DNA of 64,000 nucleotides from CAITWD01 sp963727285 (GTDB lineage Bacteria > Actinomycetota > Thermoleophilia > Miltoncostaeales > Miltoncostaeaceae). Below, one piece after another: positions 25,409 through 33,915 of this stretch. Within the stretch, counting starts at the first letter, position 1. Every line of letters starts with the position of its first letter. The position numbers and the translations under genes were made by a program. The notes under the pieces were generated by a model. It was not told the DNA's origin and did not search any database. It saw only the letters and a list, made by a program, of their open reading frames with translations. The stretch lies in assembly GCA_963727285.1 (NCBI GenBank), contig CAVSFF010000009.1, positions 1 to 64,000 on the forward strand, given 5' to 3'.

Positions 25409-26164
25409 ATGTTTGAGATCGGAACAACGCTGCTCGAGGCCCGTTCCCGGCGGAACCTCGATATCCCGGCCTGCGAAGCCGGCACCAAGATCCGGGCGAA
25501 GTACCTGCGCGCGATGGAGGAGGAGCAGTTCGACGTGCTCCCGTCGCCGACCTATGTGCGCGGGTTTCTGCGGACGTACGGGGAATTCCTCGGTCTCGAC
25601 GGACAGCTGCTGGTCGACGAATACGAATCCCGATTCATGCGCCCGGCCGAGCGGACCGGCGAGCCGCGCTCGCGCGGGTCGCGACGGGAAACGGTCGGCC
25701 CGCGTCGCCGGCGACGGCGGACCGAAGCGCAGCTGCTGTGGCTGGCCATCGGCGGCGTCATGGGCATCGCGCTGCTGGTCTGGCTGGGCAACGGCGGCGG
25801 CCCGTCCACGTCGGAGCATCTCGCCAACGGGCTGCCCTCCGGACCCGTGACCCCGACGACCCAGAACCCGACGTTGGCGACGCCCGAGCAGTCGCAGCCG
25901 ATCAAGGTCAAGCTCATCGGCGCCGGTTCGTTCGGCTCATATGTCGATGTGCGCGAGGGCAGTGCCTCCGGGCGACAGCTGTTTACCGGGCTCGTCGCGC
26001 CCGGTTCCTCCCAGACGGTGACGACGATGACCTCGATCTGGCTGCTGGCGTCGAACCCCACCGGTCTCCAGGTCAACGTCGACGGCAAGGTCGAAAACCT
26101 TCCCGTCAATCAGACCACCTTCCTGGTGACCAAGTCCGGAGTCCAGACCGCTCCCAAGACCTGA
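25409..26164 (+). CDS. RodZ-like membrane protein with N-terminal helix-turn-helix
   Basis: A 251-aa single-pass membrane protein. Residues 1-75 form a Cro/C1-type helix-turn-helix as in RodZ (MFEIGTTLLEARSRRNLDI, then SPTYVRGFLRTYGEFLGLD). A basic stretch RRRRRR comes just before the membrane span LLWLAIGGVMGIALLVWL (about residues 110-128). A Pro/Thr-rich linker and an external beta-rich DUF4115-like domain (IKVKLIGAGSFGSYVDV) follow. RodZ ties the shape-determining cytoskeleton to the wall machinery; whether this relative does so is unknown. It follows ftsK and precedes cinA. Confidence 0.85.
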   Translation: MFEIGTTLLEARSRRNLDIPACEAGTKIRAKYLRAMEEEQFDVLPSPTYVRGFLRTYGEFLGLDGQLLVDEYESRFMRPAERTGEPRSRGSRRETVGPRRRRRRTEAQLLWLAIGGVMGIALLVWLGNGGGPSTSEHLANGLPSGPVTPTTQNPTLATPEQSQPIKVKLIGAGSFGSYVDVREGSASGRQLFTGLVAPGSSQTVTTMTSIWLLASNPTGLQVNVDGKVENLPVNQTTFLVTKSGVQTAPKT

Positions 26165-26168
26165 TCGG

Positions 26169-27437
26169 GTGATGGGGACTCCGCGCGTCGCCATCGTCGT
26201 CACCGGCGATGAGATCGTGCGCGGGCGGGTGTCGGACCGCAACGGCGGCATGTTGGCCCGGTGGTGCGACGCGCATGGACTGGTCGTCGCGGGACTGACG
26301 ATCGTCGGCGACGACCCACGGGACATCACACGAGCGGTCCATGAGAACCTCGAGCGCGGAGCCGACCTCGTGATCACGACCGGCGGGCTCGGTGTGACCC
26401 ACGACGACCTCACGATGCAGGCGGTCGCCGACGCGACCGCCGGAACCCTCGCCCTTGACCCGGCGGCGCTGGAGCTCGTGCGCGCCGCCGTCGCCTCCAC
26501 GGCGGCGCGCGACCGCGTCCCCGCGCACATCCGCGATGCCACGAACCGCAAGCAGGCGATGCTGCCGGTGGGCGGCGACATGCTCGCGCCCGTCGGCACC
26601 GCCCCGGGATGCGTGCTGCGCCACGGGGACCGCCTGATCGTCGTACTCCCGGGCCCGCCGTTCGAGGCGGACCGGATGTGGGCGGCGGCAGCCGGGCACC
26701 CGAGCGTCGCCGCGCTGATCGCCCGAGCCGGTGGACCGCCTGCGCTGACACTGCGGATGCACGGGGTCATCGAACCGGAGATCGTCGCCGTGCTAGAGAC
26801 CATTCCGGCAGCGACCCGTGACGGCGCGCGGCTCGGCATCTGCGCCAAGGCGGGCGAGATCGAACTCACCCTCGCCGACCGGATCCCGGGTGGTGCGGCG
26901 CGCCTGGCCGACGCCCTCGACCGGGCCGTGCCGGGCGCCACCTTCACCCGCAGTGGCCGTTACGTGGAAGAGATCGTCGCCGACGCGCTTCTGGTCACCG
27001 GCGCCCGCATCGCGGTCGCCGAGTCGTGCACCGGCGGCCTGCTCGGCGCCCGCTTGACCGCACTCCCGGGCGCCTCTTCCTGGTTCCGGGGCGGGGTCAT
27101 CGCGTATGACAACGCCGTCAAGCGGGACGCGCTCGGTGTGGCGGGGGAGATCCTCGACCGCGACGGCGCGGTGTCCGTCGCGTGCGCCGCGGCAATGGCC
27201 GAGGGGGTGCGCGTCCGCCTGGACGCCACGTGGGGCGTCTCGATCACGGGGATTGCCGGCCCTGGGGGCGGAACACCCGCGAAACCGGTGGGCACCGTCA
27301 TGATCGGCTGCGCCGGGCCGGACGGCACGATCGTCGACACGCACCACTTTCGCGGGGACCGCGCCCTTGTCCGTGAGCGGTCCGCCGTGGCGGCCCTGCA
27401 CCTGGTGCGTACGCACCTCGGCGCCGTCGAGGCGTGA
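26169..27437 (+). CDS. cinA: CinA-like competence/NMN deamidase protein
   Basis: A 422-aa two-domain protein. The N-terminal MoCF-like domain (VAIVVTGDEIVRGRVSDRN; VITTGGLGVTHDDLT) is linked to ADP-ribose hydrolysis in some family members. The C-terminal PncC domain (AVAESCTGGLLGARLTALPG; SITGIAGPGGGTP) deamidates NMN in pyridine nucleotide salvage. The start may be GTG 26169 or ATG 26172. The cinA-thpR-recA order is conserved in many bacteria. The stop overlaps the thpR start (GTGA). Confidence 0.92.
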   Translation: MMGTPRVAIVVTGDEIVRGRVSDRNGGMLARWCDAHGLVVAGLTIVGDDPRDITRAVHENLERGADLVITTGGLGVTHDDLTMQAVADATAGTLALDPAALELVRAAVASTAARDRVPAHIRDATNRKQAMLPVGGDMLAPVGTAPGCVLRHGDRLIVVLPGPPFEADRMWAAAAGHPSVAALIARAGGPPALTLRMHGVIEPEIVAVLETIPAATRDGARLGICAKAGEIELTLADRIPGGAARLADALDRAVPGATFTRSGRYVEEIVADALLVTGARIAVAESCTGGLLGARLTALPGASSWFRGGVIAYDNAVKRDALGVAGEILDRDGAVSVACAAAMAEGVRVRLDATWGVSITGIAGPGGGTPAKPVGTVMIGCAGPDGTIVDTHHFRGDRALVRERSAVAALHLVRTHLGAVEA

Positions 27438-28015
27438 GCGGCCCCAACCCGGCGGGCGAGCGACTGTTTGTCGCCTGCGATGTGCCCGAGGCCACACGCG
27501 CCGACCTCGCCGACCGGGCACGGCGCTGCGCCCGGGAGACCGACGGTCGCCCGACCCCGTCGGACAAACTGCACATGACGCTCGCGTTCCTCGGCCCGGT
27601 CGGCGCCCATGCCGTGGGGCCGGTCGCCGACGCGGTACGCCGGGCCTGCCGGGGCCACGCGCCGATTCCGACCCACCTCGACGAGATGGCCGGCATTCCC
27701 GGCGCCGAGCGGTCGCGCATCGTCGCGGCGGTCCTCGCCGACCCCGACCACCGGCTGGCCGCACTCGCGGACGACGTGGCTCGGCGGGTGGGTCCGCTGG
27801 TCCCCGGATTCCGCCCCACTGCGCCGTTCTGGCCGCATATCACCATTGTTCGCCTGCGACGTCCGGCTCCCGTCGCGACGGTCGTGACCGATACCGAACA
27901 AATGTTCGCTTTCGACCGCGTGACGCTCTATGCTTCCCGAAGTGCCCCCGGCGGAGTCTCGGAATATGTCCCGCTTGCGCACGTCGCACTGACCGCTAGA
28001 GACCGACCACACTGA
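27434..28015 (+). CDS. thpR: RNA 2',3'-cyclic phosphodiesterase
   Basis: Member of the 2H phosphoesterase superfamily, formerly called 2'-5' RNA ligase. The 193-aa protein has two catalytic H-x-T/S motifs: KLHMTLAFLGPVG near residue 38 and FWPHITIVRLRRP near residue 137. It starts at a GTG overlapping cinA. The 3' end of the gene contains the LexA box and promoter of recA. Confidence 0.92.
   Translation: MSGPNPAGERLFVACDVPEATRADLADRARRCARETDGRPTPSDKLHMTLAFLGPVGAHAVGPVADAVRRACRGHAPIPTHLDEMAGIPGAERSRIVAAVLADPDHRLAALADDVARRVGPLVPGFRPTAPFWPHITIVRLRRPAPVATVVTDTEQMFAFDRVTLYASRSAPGGVSEYVPLAHVALTARDRPH
27895..27908 (+). promoter_or_regulatory. LexA (SOS) box of recA
   Basis: CGAACAAATGTTCG agrees at every position with the Gram-positive/actinobacterial SOS consensus CGAACRNRYGTTCG as I know it. 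It lies inside the end of thpR and touches the -35 region of the recA promoter, so bound LexA would block RNA polymerase. Confidence 0.88.
27905..27934 (+). promoter_or_regulatory. Promoter of recA
   Basis: -10 TATGCT at 27929-27934 with a weak -35 TTCGCT at 27905-27910, spacing 18. The -35 overlaps the right half of the LexA box. The predicted RNA starts near 27941 and has a leader of about 86 nt before recA. Confidence 0.6.
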
Positions 28016-28026
28016 GGAGAGCCATC

Positions 28027-29121
28027 GTGGAGAAGGCCCAAGCCCTGGGCGCCGCCCTCGCCCAGATCGAACGCCAATTCGGCAAAGGCTCGATCATGAG
28101 AATGGGTGACCCCGCCGTCCAGATCGACGCATCCGTGGTGCCGACCGGCGCGCTCGCGCTTGACCTGGCGCTGGGGATCGGTGGACTGCCCCGCGGTCGC
28201 ATCGTGGAGATCTACGGTCCCGAGAGCTCGGGCAAGACGACGCTGCTCTACCACATCATCGCCCAGGCCCAGAAGCAGGGCGGGATGTGCGCCTTCATCG
28301 ATGCGGAGCACTCGATGGACCCGATGTACGCCAAGCGGATCGGCGTCAACGTCGACGAGCTGCTGGTGTCTCAGCCGGATCACGGCGAGCAGGCGCTCGA
28401 GATCGCGGACATGTTGGTCCGATCGGGCGCCCTCGACGTCGTGGCAATCGACTCGGTCGCCGCCCTGGTGCCAAAGGCCGAGATCGAGGGGGAGATGGGG
28501 GACACCCACGTCGGACTCCAGGCCCGGCTGATGTCGCAGGCGCTGCGAAAGCTCGCGGGAACGCTCAACCGCGCGGGCACGATCTGCGTCTTCACCAACC
28601 AGCTGCGCGAGAAGATCGGCGTGATGTTCGGCTCTCCCGAGACCACTCCCGGAGGGCGGGCCCTGAAGTTCTACGCGTCGGTGCGCATGGACATCCGCCG
28701 CATCGAAACCCTCAAGGAGGGCACCGAGAGCGTCGGCAACCGGACCCGCGTCAAGGTCGTCAAGAACAAGGTTGCCCCGCCGTTCCAGCAGGCGGAGTTC
28801 GACATCATGTACGGCGAAGGCATCTCACACGAGGGGAACCTGCTCGACCTCGGCGTCGACCGCGGCGTTGTCACCAAGAGCGGCGCCTACTTCTCCTACG
28901 GCGACGAGCGTTTGGGACAAGGCAAGAATGCCGCCCGGGCGTTTCTGCGTGAGCACACCGATATTGCGGACGCGATCGAGCTGAAGATTCGCGAGGATGC
29001 CGGCCTGATCGTGCCGGAGGGCACCCGTGTCGACCCGGTGACCGGCGAGGTGGTCGAGATCGCCACCACGGCCGCCGCGAGCGAGGTCGCCGCCGACGCC
29101 AAGGTGGGCGCCACCAGCTGA
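28027..29121 (+). CDS. recA: Recombinase RecA
   Basis: ATP-dependent strand-exchange protein and SOS co-protease. The 364-aa sequence has IERQFGKGSIMRMGD, the Walker A GPESSGKTTLLYHII, VVAIDSVAALVPKAEI, TICVFTNQLREKIGVMFG and the L2 segment TPGGRALKFYASVRMD. No intein is present. GTG at 28027 follows TGAGGAGAGCC. An acidic/Ala-rich tail ends the protein. Expression should be DNA-damage inducible through the LexA box upstream. Confidence 0.98.
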   Translation: MEKAQALGAALAQIERQFGKGSIMRMGDPAVQIDASVVPTGALALDLALGIGGLPRGRIVEIYGPESSGKTTLLYHIIAQAQKQGGMCAFIDAEHSMDPMYAKRIGVNVDELLVSQPDHGEQALEIADMLVRSGALDVVAIDSVAALVPKAEIEGEMGDTHVGLQARLMSQALRKLAGTLNRAGTICVFTNQLREKIGVMFGSPETTPGGRALKFYASVRMDIRRIETLKEGTESVGNRTRVKVVKNKVAPPFQQAEFDIMYGEGISHEGNLLDLGVDRGVVTKSGAYFSYGDERLGQGKNAARAFLREHTDIADAIELKIREDAGLIVPEGTRVDPVTGEVVEIATTAAASEVAADAKVGATS

Positions 29122-29181
29122 GCATGGCGTCGCGGCGGCACCCATACGGGTCCGCCGCGACATCTGCCGCCCCGACGCGGC

Positions 29182-29187
29182 TATCAT
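29182..29187 (+). promoter_or_regulatory. -10 box for miaB (leaderless type)
   Basis: TATCAT ends exactly 7 nt before the GTG of miaB, so the transcript should begin at the start codon. No Shine-Dalgarno is present. Confidence 0.6.
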
Positions 29188-29194
29188 CCCGCCC

Positions 29195-30517
29195 GTGAAT
29201 TACCACCTCACCTCGTTCGGCTGCCAGATGAACGACCACGACGCCGAACGCATGCGCGGGCTGCTGGAATCGCTCGGGTACCGCGAGTCGGAGGTCCGCG
29301 ACGACGCCGACCTGATCCTCTTCAACACCTGCACGATCCGGGGGAGCGCCGACGAGCGGTTCCTTGGGAATCTCGGCGAGGCCCGCCGTATCAAGCGCGA
29401 ACGTCCCGACGTCGTCGTCGCCGTGGGTGGCTGCTGGGCTCAATCCCAGAAGGAGCTGGTATTCGGCCAGTTCCCCTTCGTCGACATTGCATTCGGCCCG
29501 GGAGAGATCACGCGGCTGGGAGAGCTGATCGCACGCGAGCGCATCGAGGCGGTTGGCGCGTTCAGCTTCGACGGCGCTTTCTCTGGGACCCTGCCCGCCA
29601 AGCGCGAGCGGCCGCACCATGCATGGGTCCAGATCTCGGTGGGCTGCAACTGCGTGTGCTCGTACTGCATCGTCCCGACCGTGCGCGGGCGGGAACGCTC
29701 ACGGGCCCCGCAAGAGATCATCGACGAAGTGCGCGCCCTCGCGGCAGACGGGGTCCGCGAGGTGACGCTGTTGGGCCAGAACGTCAATTCCTACGGCCGC
29801 GACCTGCCACACGACCGGCGCGTAACGTTCGCCGAGCTGCTGCGATCCGTCGGCACCATCCCCGGCATCTGGCGGGTTCGCTACACCAGCCCGCACCCCA
29901 AGGACATGCGCGAAGACGTCATCGCCGCGATGGCCGAGACACCGACGCTCTGCGAGCACGTCCACCTGCCGGCACAGAGCGGCTCAACGGCCGTGCTCAA
30001 GCGCATGCGCCGGACCTACTCGCGCGAGCGCTATCTGGACCTGCTGGGACGCATCCGCGATGGGATCGACGATGTCTCGGTCACCACCGATCTCATCGTC
30101 GGGTTCCCGGGTGAGACCGACGAGGAGTTCGCCGACACACTGAGCCTCGTGCGCGAGGCGCGCTATGACGGCGCGTTCACGTTCGTGTACTCCGAGCGTC
30201 CAGGCACCGAAGCAGCCACCGCGATGAACGACGACATCCCGGCGAAGATCAAGTCCGAGCGGATCCAGGCGCTTGTCGACACCGTCCACGAGACCTCCCG
30301 CCTGCGTGCCCGGCGGTTCATCGGCGCCGAGCACGAGGTCCTCGTCGAGGGGCCGTCGCGCAATGATCCCGAGCGCCTCCGTGGACGCTTGCGCCAGAAC
30401 ATCACCGTCAACTTCGCCGGCGACGCCGCGCCGGGCTCGCTGGCGATGGTGCAGATCACCGGAGCGAGCTCGACGACCCTGACCGGTGCGCAAGCCGGGG
30501 TGCGCGTCCCCGCCTAG
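29195..30517 (+). CDS. miaB: tRNA-2-methylthio-N6-dimethylallyladenosine synthase
   Basis: Radical-SAM methylthiotransferase that modifies A37 of tRNAs already prenylated by MiaA. The 440-aa protein has an N-terminal UPF0004 domain binding the auxiliary iron-sulfur cluster (SFGCQMNDHDAERM; NTCTIRGSADE; VGGCWAQ). The radical SAM motif is GCNCVCSYCIVP (C-x3-C-x2-C) near residue 150, and a TRAM domain is at the end (EHEVLVEGPSRNDPER). GTG start behind a -10 box. It is followed 21 bp later by miaA, the preceding enzyme of the same pathway. Confidence 0.96.
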   Translation: MNYHLTSFGCQMNDHDAERMRGLLESLGYRESEVRDDADLILFNTCTIRGSADERFLGNLGEARRIKRERPDVVVAVGGCWAQSQKELVFGQFPFVDIAFGPGEITRLGELIARERIEAVGAFSFDGAFSGTLPAKRERPHHAWVQISVGCNCVCSYCIVPTVRGRERSRAPQEIIDEVRALAADGVREVTLLGQNVNSYGRDLPHDRRVTFAELLRSVGTIPGIWRVRYTSPHPKDMREDVIAAMAETPTLCEHVHLPAQSGSTAVLKRMRRTYSRERYLDLLGRIRDGIDDVSVTTDLIVGFPGETDEEFADTLSLVREARYDGAFTFVYSERPGTEAATAMNDDIPAKIKSERIQALVDTVHETSRLRARRFIGAEHEVLVEGPSRNDPERLRGRLRQNITVNFAGDAAPGSLAMVQITGASSTTLTGAQAGVRVPA

Positions 30518-30538
30518 GCGGCCGACGGGCGAGGCCGA

Positions 30539-31471
30539 GTGACCCACCCGACCCCGGTGCTTGCGCTGTTCGGCCCGACGGCGGCCGGCAAGAGTGCGCT
30601 CGCGCACGCCGCAGCCGCGCGCCTTGGCGGCGAGATTGTCGTCGCGGACCCGTTCCAGCGGTACCGCGGGCTCGAGATTGCCGCCGACGCGCCGTCCGCG
30701 GCCGTGCGGGCCGAGGTCCCGTACCACTTCATCGGCGATCTGGAACTCGATGAGTCGTCCAGCGCCGGCGCGTTCGGCGCCGCCGCGCACGCGGTCATCG
30801 ACGACATCATCGCCCGCGGGCGGCTCGCCGTCGTCACCGGCGGCACCGCGCTCTACCTGCGCGCGGCATTGACCGAGCTTGGGTTTCCTCCGGCGGTCCC
30901 GGCCGCGACTCGTCTTTGGGCCGAGGAACTCGTCACCACGGATCCCGACGCGGCCCGACGGGAGCTTCGCCGGCGCGATCCCGAGACCGCGGACCGGGTG
31001 GATCTCGCCAACCCGCGGCGCGTCGCGCGCGCGCTCGAGCTCGCCGCCCTCCCGGTCGCAAAGAACGGTCCCACCGACCGCCTGTGGGACGGATCGATGC
31101 GACTGCCGACGTGGCTGGCCGCCGTCACGCGGCCGCGCGACGAGCTCGACCGCCTGATCGCGCTGCGCGTGCGCCGGGAGCTTGATGACGGCCTTGTCGC
31201 CGAGCTCGAGCGTGCCTTGGCGGTTCCCGGAGTCTCCCGGGAGGCGCGGCAGATCATCGGGGCCCGCGAAGTCGCCGCAATGCACGCCGGCGAAATCTCG
31301 GCCGGCGAGCTTCCCGAGCTGCTGGCGGCACGGACGCGCCGACTCGCCCGCCGCCAACTGTCGTGGATGCGGCGCTGGCCCGAGGCGACCGAGATCGACC
31401 TCGGTACGCGTCCGGCGCCGTCGGCGCTGGCCGAACTCCTGGCGGCCTGGGACTCGCACGGCGGCCGGTGA
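30539..31471 (+). CDS. miaA: tRNA dimethylallyltransferase
   Basis: Transfers a dimethylallyl group to A37 of tRNAs reading UNN codons. The 310-aa protein has the P-loop LFGPTAAGKSALA, VVTGGTALYLRAALTEL, and the RQIIGAREV region. The usual motif 'SADS(M/A)Q-V-Y-R' is altered to VADPFQRYRGLEIAADAPS, so the catalytic aspartate is kept but the next residues differ. GTG start. Its stop is 20 bp before dapF, which seems to have its own promoter inside this gap. Confidence 0.92.
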   Translation: MTHPTPVLALFGPTAAGKSALAHAAAARLGGEIVVADPFQRYRGLEIAADAPSAAVRAEVPYHFIGDLELDESSSAGAFGAAAHAVIDDIIARGRLAVVTGGTALYLRAALTELGFPPAVPAATRLWAEELVTTDPDAARRELRRRDPETADRVDLANPRRVARALELAALPVAKNGPTDRLWDGSMRLPTWLAAVTRPRDELDRLIALRVRRELDDGLVAELERALAVPGVSREARQIIGAREVAAMHAGEISAGELPELLAARTRRLARRQLSWMRRWPEATEIDLGTRPAPSALAELLAAWDSHGGR

Positions 31472-31479
31472 GCGTCGGG

Positions 31480-31485
31480 TACCCT
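31480..31485 (+). promoter_or_regulatory. -10 box for dapF (leaderless type)
   Basis: TACCCT ends 6 nt before the ATG at 31492; it would give dapF a leaderless transcript independent of miaA. Confidence 0.5.
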
Positions 31486-31491
31486 GTGCCC

Positions 31492-32301
31492 ATGGACTTC
31501 GAGAAGTGGCAGGGGACCGGCAACCACCACATCGTGGTCGAGCGCGAGCGGCTGGATGCGCCGATGACGCCAGAACGGGCGATCGAACTGTGCAGCGCCG
31601 CCTTCGGCGTCGGTGCGGACGGCGTTCTGGAGATCAGCTTCGAGGGTGACACGCCGCGGATGACGGTCTGGAACGCCGACGGCAGCAACGCGGAGAGCTG
31701 CGGCAACGGTATCCGGATCGTGGCCGCCTATCTCGCCCGCGACGGGCGGCTCCCCACGGACGGCATCGTCCTGACCGGTGGCTCCCGCACCCGCGTCCGC
31801 ATACTCGGCGACGGGCTGGTCGAAGTCCACATGGGCAGCGCGACGTTGCCCAATGGTCCGGCGTTGACCGAGCTCGAGACCGATGCCGGCCCCGTCGAGG
31901 CGCTCGAGGTGACGATCGGGAATCCGCATGCGGTGATCGACTCCGACGACCCGGCCGCGTACGTCCGCGATGTGGGCCCGGCGGTTGAGACCCACCCGCA
32001 TTTCCCGAACCGCACCAACGTGGAGTTCGTGCGCGGGGACGGCCCGTCGGAGGTCACCATGCGGGTCTGGGAACGGGGGGTGGGAGAGACCCTGAGCTGC
32101 GGGACAGGGGCGTGTGCGACGGCCGTCGCCGCGGTCATCCGCACGGGCGCGGTCAGCCCCGTGATGGTCCACGTCGCGGGCGGCACGCTCACGATCGCCG
32201 TCGCCGACGACCTCGACGTGACGATGACCGGCCCGGTGGAACACGTGTACTCGGGCACGCTCAGCCCGGGCTTCTCGGCAGCCCTTGGGGGCGTCTACTA
32301 G
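31492..32301 (+). CDS. dapF: Diaminopimelate epimerase
   Basis: Converts LL- to meso-diaminopimelate, the form used in peptidoglycan and for lysine. The 269-aa protein starts MDFEKWQGTGNHHIVVE. Both active-site cysteines are visible, in NADGSNAESCGNGIRIV and GETLSCGTGACAT. The start is set at ATG 31492; the longer open frame covers the miaA end. It is convergent with the GAP-family gene. Confidence 0.95.
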   Translation: MDFEKWQGTGNHHIVVERERLDAPMTPERAIELCSAAFGVGADGVLEISFEGDTPRMTVWNADGSNAESCGNGIRIVAAYLARDGRLPTDGIVLTGGSRTRVRILGDGLVEVHMGSATLPNGPALTELETDAGPVEALEVTIGNPHAVIDSDDPAAYVRDVGPAVETHPHFPNRTNVEFVRGDGPSEVTMRVWERGVGETLSCGTGACATAVAAVIRTGAVSPVMVHVAGGTLTIAVADDLDVTMTGPVEHVYSGTLSPGFSAALGGVY

Positions 32302-32322
32302 CCCCGCGCCGCGACGGCGGCC

Positions 32323-32979
32323 TTACGCGCTCGCCAGGTAGTAGATGCTGCTGGCCACCAGATACAGGCCGAGCCCCAAGAACAGCACGACGATGACCTG
32401 ATCGAGATGGCCCTCGATCCACGCGCGGATCGCCTTCGTGAATGCATCGGCGCGCTCGCGCCGGAACGTCGCGAAGAGCTCGAGGGTGATGACGACCGAG
32501 CTCGCGAGAAGACAGAACAGGATGAGCGCGAGGTCGTCTTGCCAGGAGCCGAGATCGGCGTTGACGATGACCGTGACCCCTGCGGCGATCATCCCCCAGG
32601 CCTGCGTCAGGGGGGCAAGGGCGAACGCGAACCACATCGACATGTTGTCGATGCCGGTCTCCCAGCGCGGTGTCTTCTTGGGCGGCTTCGGCCTGCCCAT
32701 GCGCCGGCGCTGCCGGACGCCGACGAAGATCAGGGCGAGCCCGATCACGAGCTTGACCACCAGCGCGGCAATCGATGGCGCAGAGCTCGGTTTCGGGGGG
32801 GAATTTTGGGTGACCGCGAGGGTCACGGCGACCACCGCCGCCAGGGACACCAGCCACCCGAACATGAACGCCGCGCCGTTGCGGACCCCTCGCTTGGAGG
32901 TGAGGATCAGCAGGAACGGGGTCAGCGACACCGGGGACAGCGCGATCCCGAGTCCGATGACCGTAAGATCGAGAATCAC
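32323..32979 (-). CDS. GAP-family (Sap-like) membrane protein
   Basis: A 218-aa integral membrane protein with about six spans. It resembles the actinobacterial GAP family, which includes the mycobacterial lipid-export helper Sap. Features are a Pro/Ser-containing first span (VIGLGIALSPVSLTPFLLIL), a basic cytoplasmic loop (RQRRRMGRPKPPKKTPRW), and the final span VIVVLFLGLGLYLVASSIYY. The substrate is unknown. GTG start at 32979. It stands alone between dapF and dapD. Confidence 0.8.
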   Translation of the reverse strand: MILDLTVIGLGIALSPVSLTPFLLILTSKRGVRNGAAFMFGWLVSLAAVVAVTLAVTQNSPPKPSSAPSIAALVVKLVIGLALIFVGVRQRRRMGRPKPPKKTPRWETGIDNMSMWFAFALAPLTQAWGMIAAGVTVIVNADLGSWQDDLALILFCLLASSVVITLELFATFRRERADAFTKAIRAWIEGHLDQVIVVLFLGLGLYLVASSIYYLASA

Positions 32980-33093
32980 AGGGCGCGCCGGCGGGACATG
33001 CCGGACAGCTTACCGGGCGATCCACACGGCACGACGGCCCGTTGCGGGCGCACGCGGGCCCACGCCGTCCGTCCGCAGCCCGCCCCGCGTGGG

Positions 33094-33915
33094 CTACACG
33101 GCGACCCCGTAGCTGCGCAGGGCGTCGTTGAGGGTCGTCTTGCGGTCCGTCGAGGCGGTGCGTCGCCCGATGATGAGCGCGCACGGCAGATGGAACGGGC
33201 CCGCGGGGAAGACCTTCTCGCGGGTTCCCGGCACCACAACCGACCGAGGCGGGACGTATCCGCGAGTCTCCACCGGGTCCGCACCGGTGACGTCGATGAT
33301 GGGCGTCGAGGCGGTGATGACGACGTTCGCCCCCAGAACCGCCTCGGCGCCGACGTGCACGCCCTCGACGACGATCGCCCGCGATCCGAGAAACGCGCCG
33401 TCCTCGACGATGACCGGGCTCGCCTGCGGCGGCTCCAGCACCCCGCCCACGCCGACGCCGCCCGACAGGTGCACGTCGGCGCCGATCTGGGCACATGACC
33501 CCACGGTCGCCCAGGTGTCGACCATCGTGCCCGGACCGACCCACGCGCCGATGTTGACGTAGGACGGCATCATCACCGCCCCGGGTGCGAGATAGCTCCC
33601 GTAGCGGGCCACAGCCGGCGGGACCACGCGCACGCCGTCCTCGGGCCGGACCGTCTTGAGCGGGACCTTGTCGAAATAGGTGAACGGTCCGATCTCAATC
33701 GGCGCCGAGACCGTGATGCGAAAGTAGACGAGAATCGCCTTCTTGACCCATTCGTTGACCTGCCAGCGCCCGTCGACCGGTTCGGCAACGCGGATCTCGC
33801 CGCGATCCAGCAGCGCGATGGCCTCATGGACCCGGGCGGCCTCTGCCGCAGCGTCGGCCGCGGGAAGCTCGAACAGGCGGTCCATGTCGGCCGCCAGCGT
33901 CTCAATCGTCGTCAC
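33094..33915 (-). CDS. dapD: 2,3,4,5-tetrahydropyridine-2,6-dicarboxylate N-succinyltransferase
   Basis: Succinylates tetrahydrodipicolinate in the DAP pathway. The 273-aa protein has an N-terminal helical domain (WQVNEWVKKAILVYFRI) and a left-handed beta-helix (MMPSYVNIGAWVGPGTMVD; ATVGSCAQIGADVHLSGGVG). It lines up well with the E. coli-type DapD rather than the distinct, longer DapD of mycobacteria and corynebacteria. GTG at 33915 is preceded by GGGAGG and overlaps the dapC stop (GTGA). Confidence 0.93.
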   Translation of the reverse strand: MTTIETLAADMDRLFELPAADAAAEAARVHEAIALLDRGEIRVAEPVDGRWQVNEWVKKAILVYFRITVSAPIEIGPFTYFDKVPLKTVRPEDGVRVVPPAVARYGSYLAPGAVMMPSYVNIGAWVGPGTMVDTWATVGSCAQIGADVHLSGGVGVGGVLEPPQASPVIVEDGAFLGSRAIVVEGVHVGAEAVLGANVVITASTPIIDVTGADPVETRGYVPPRSVVVPGTREKVFPAGPFHLPCALIIGRRTASTDRKTTLNDALRSYGVAV

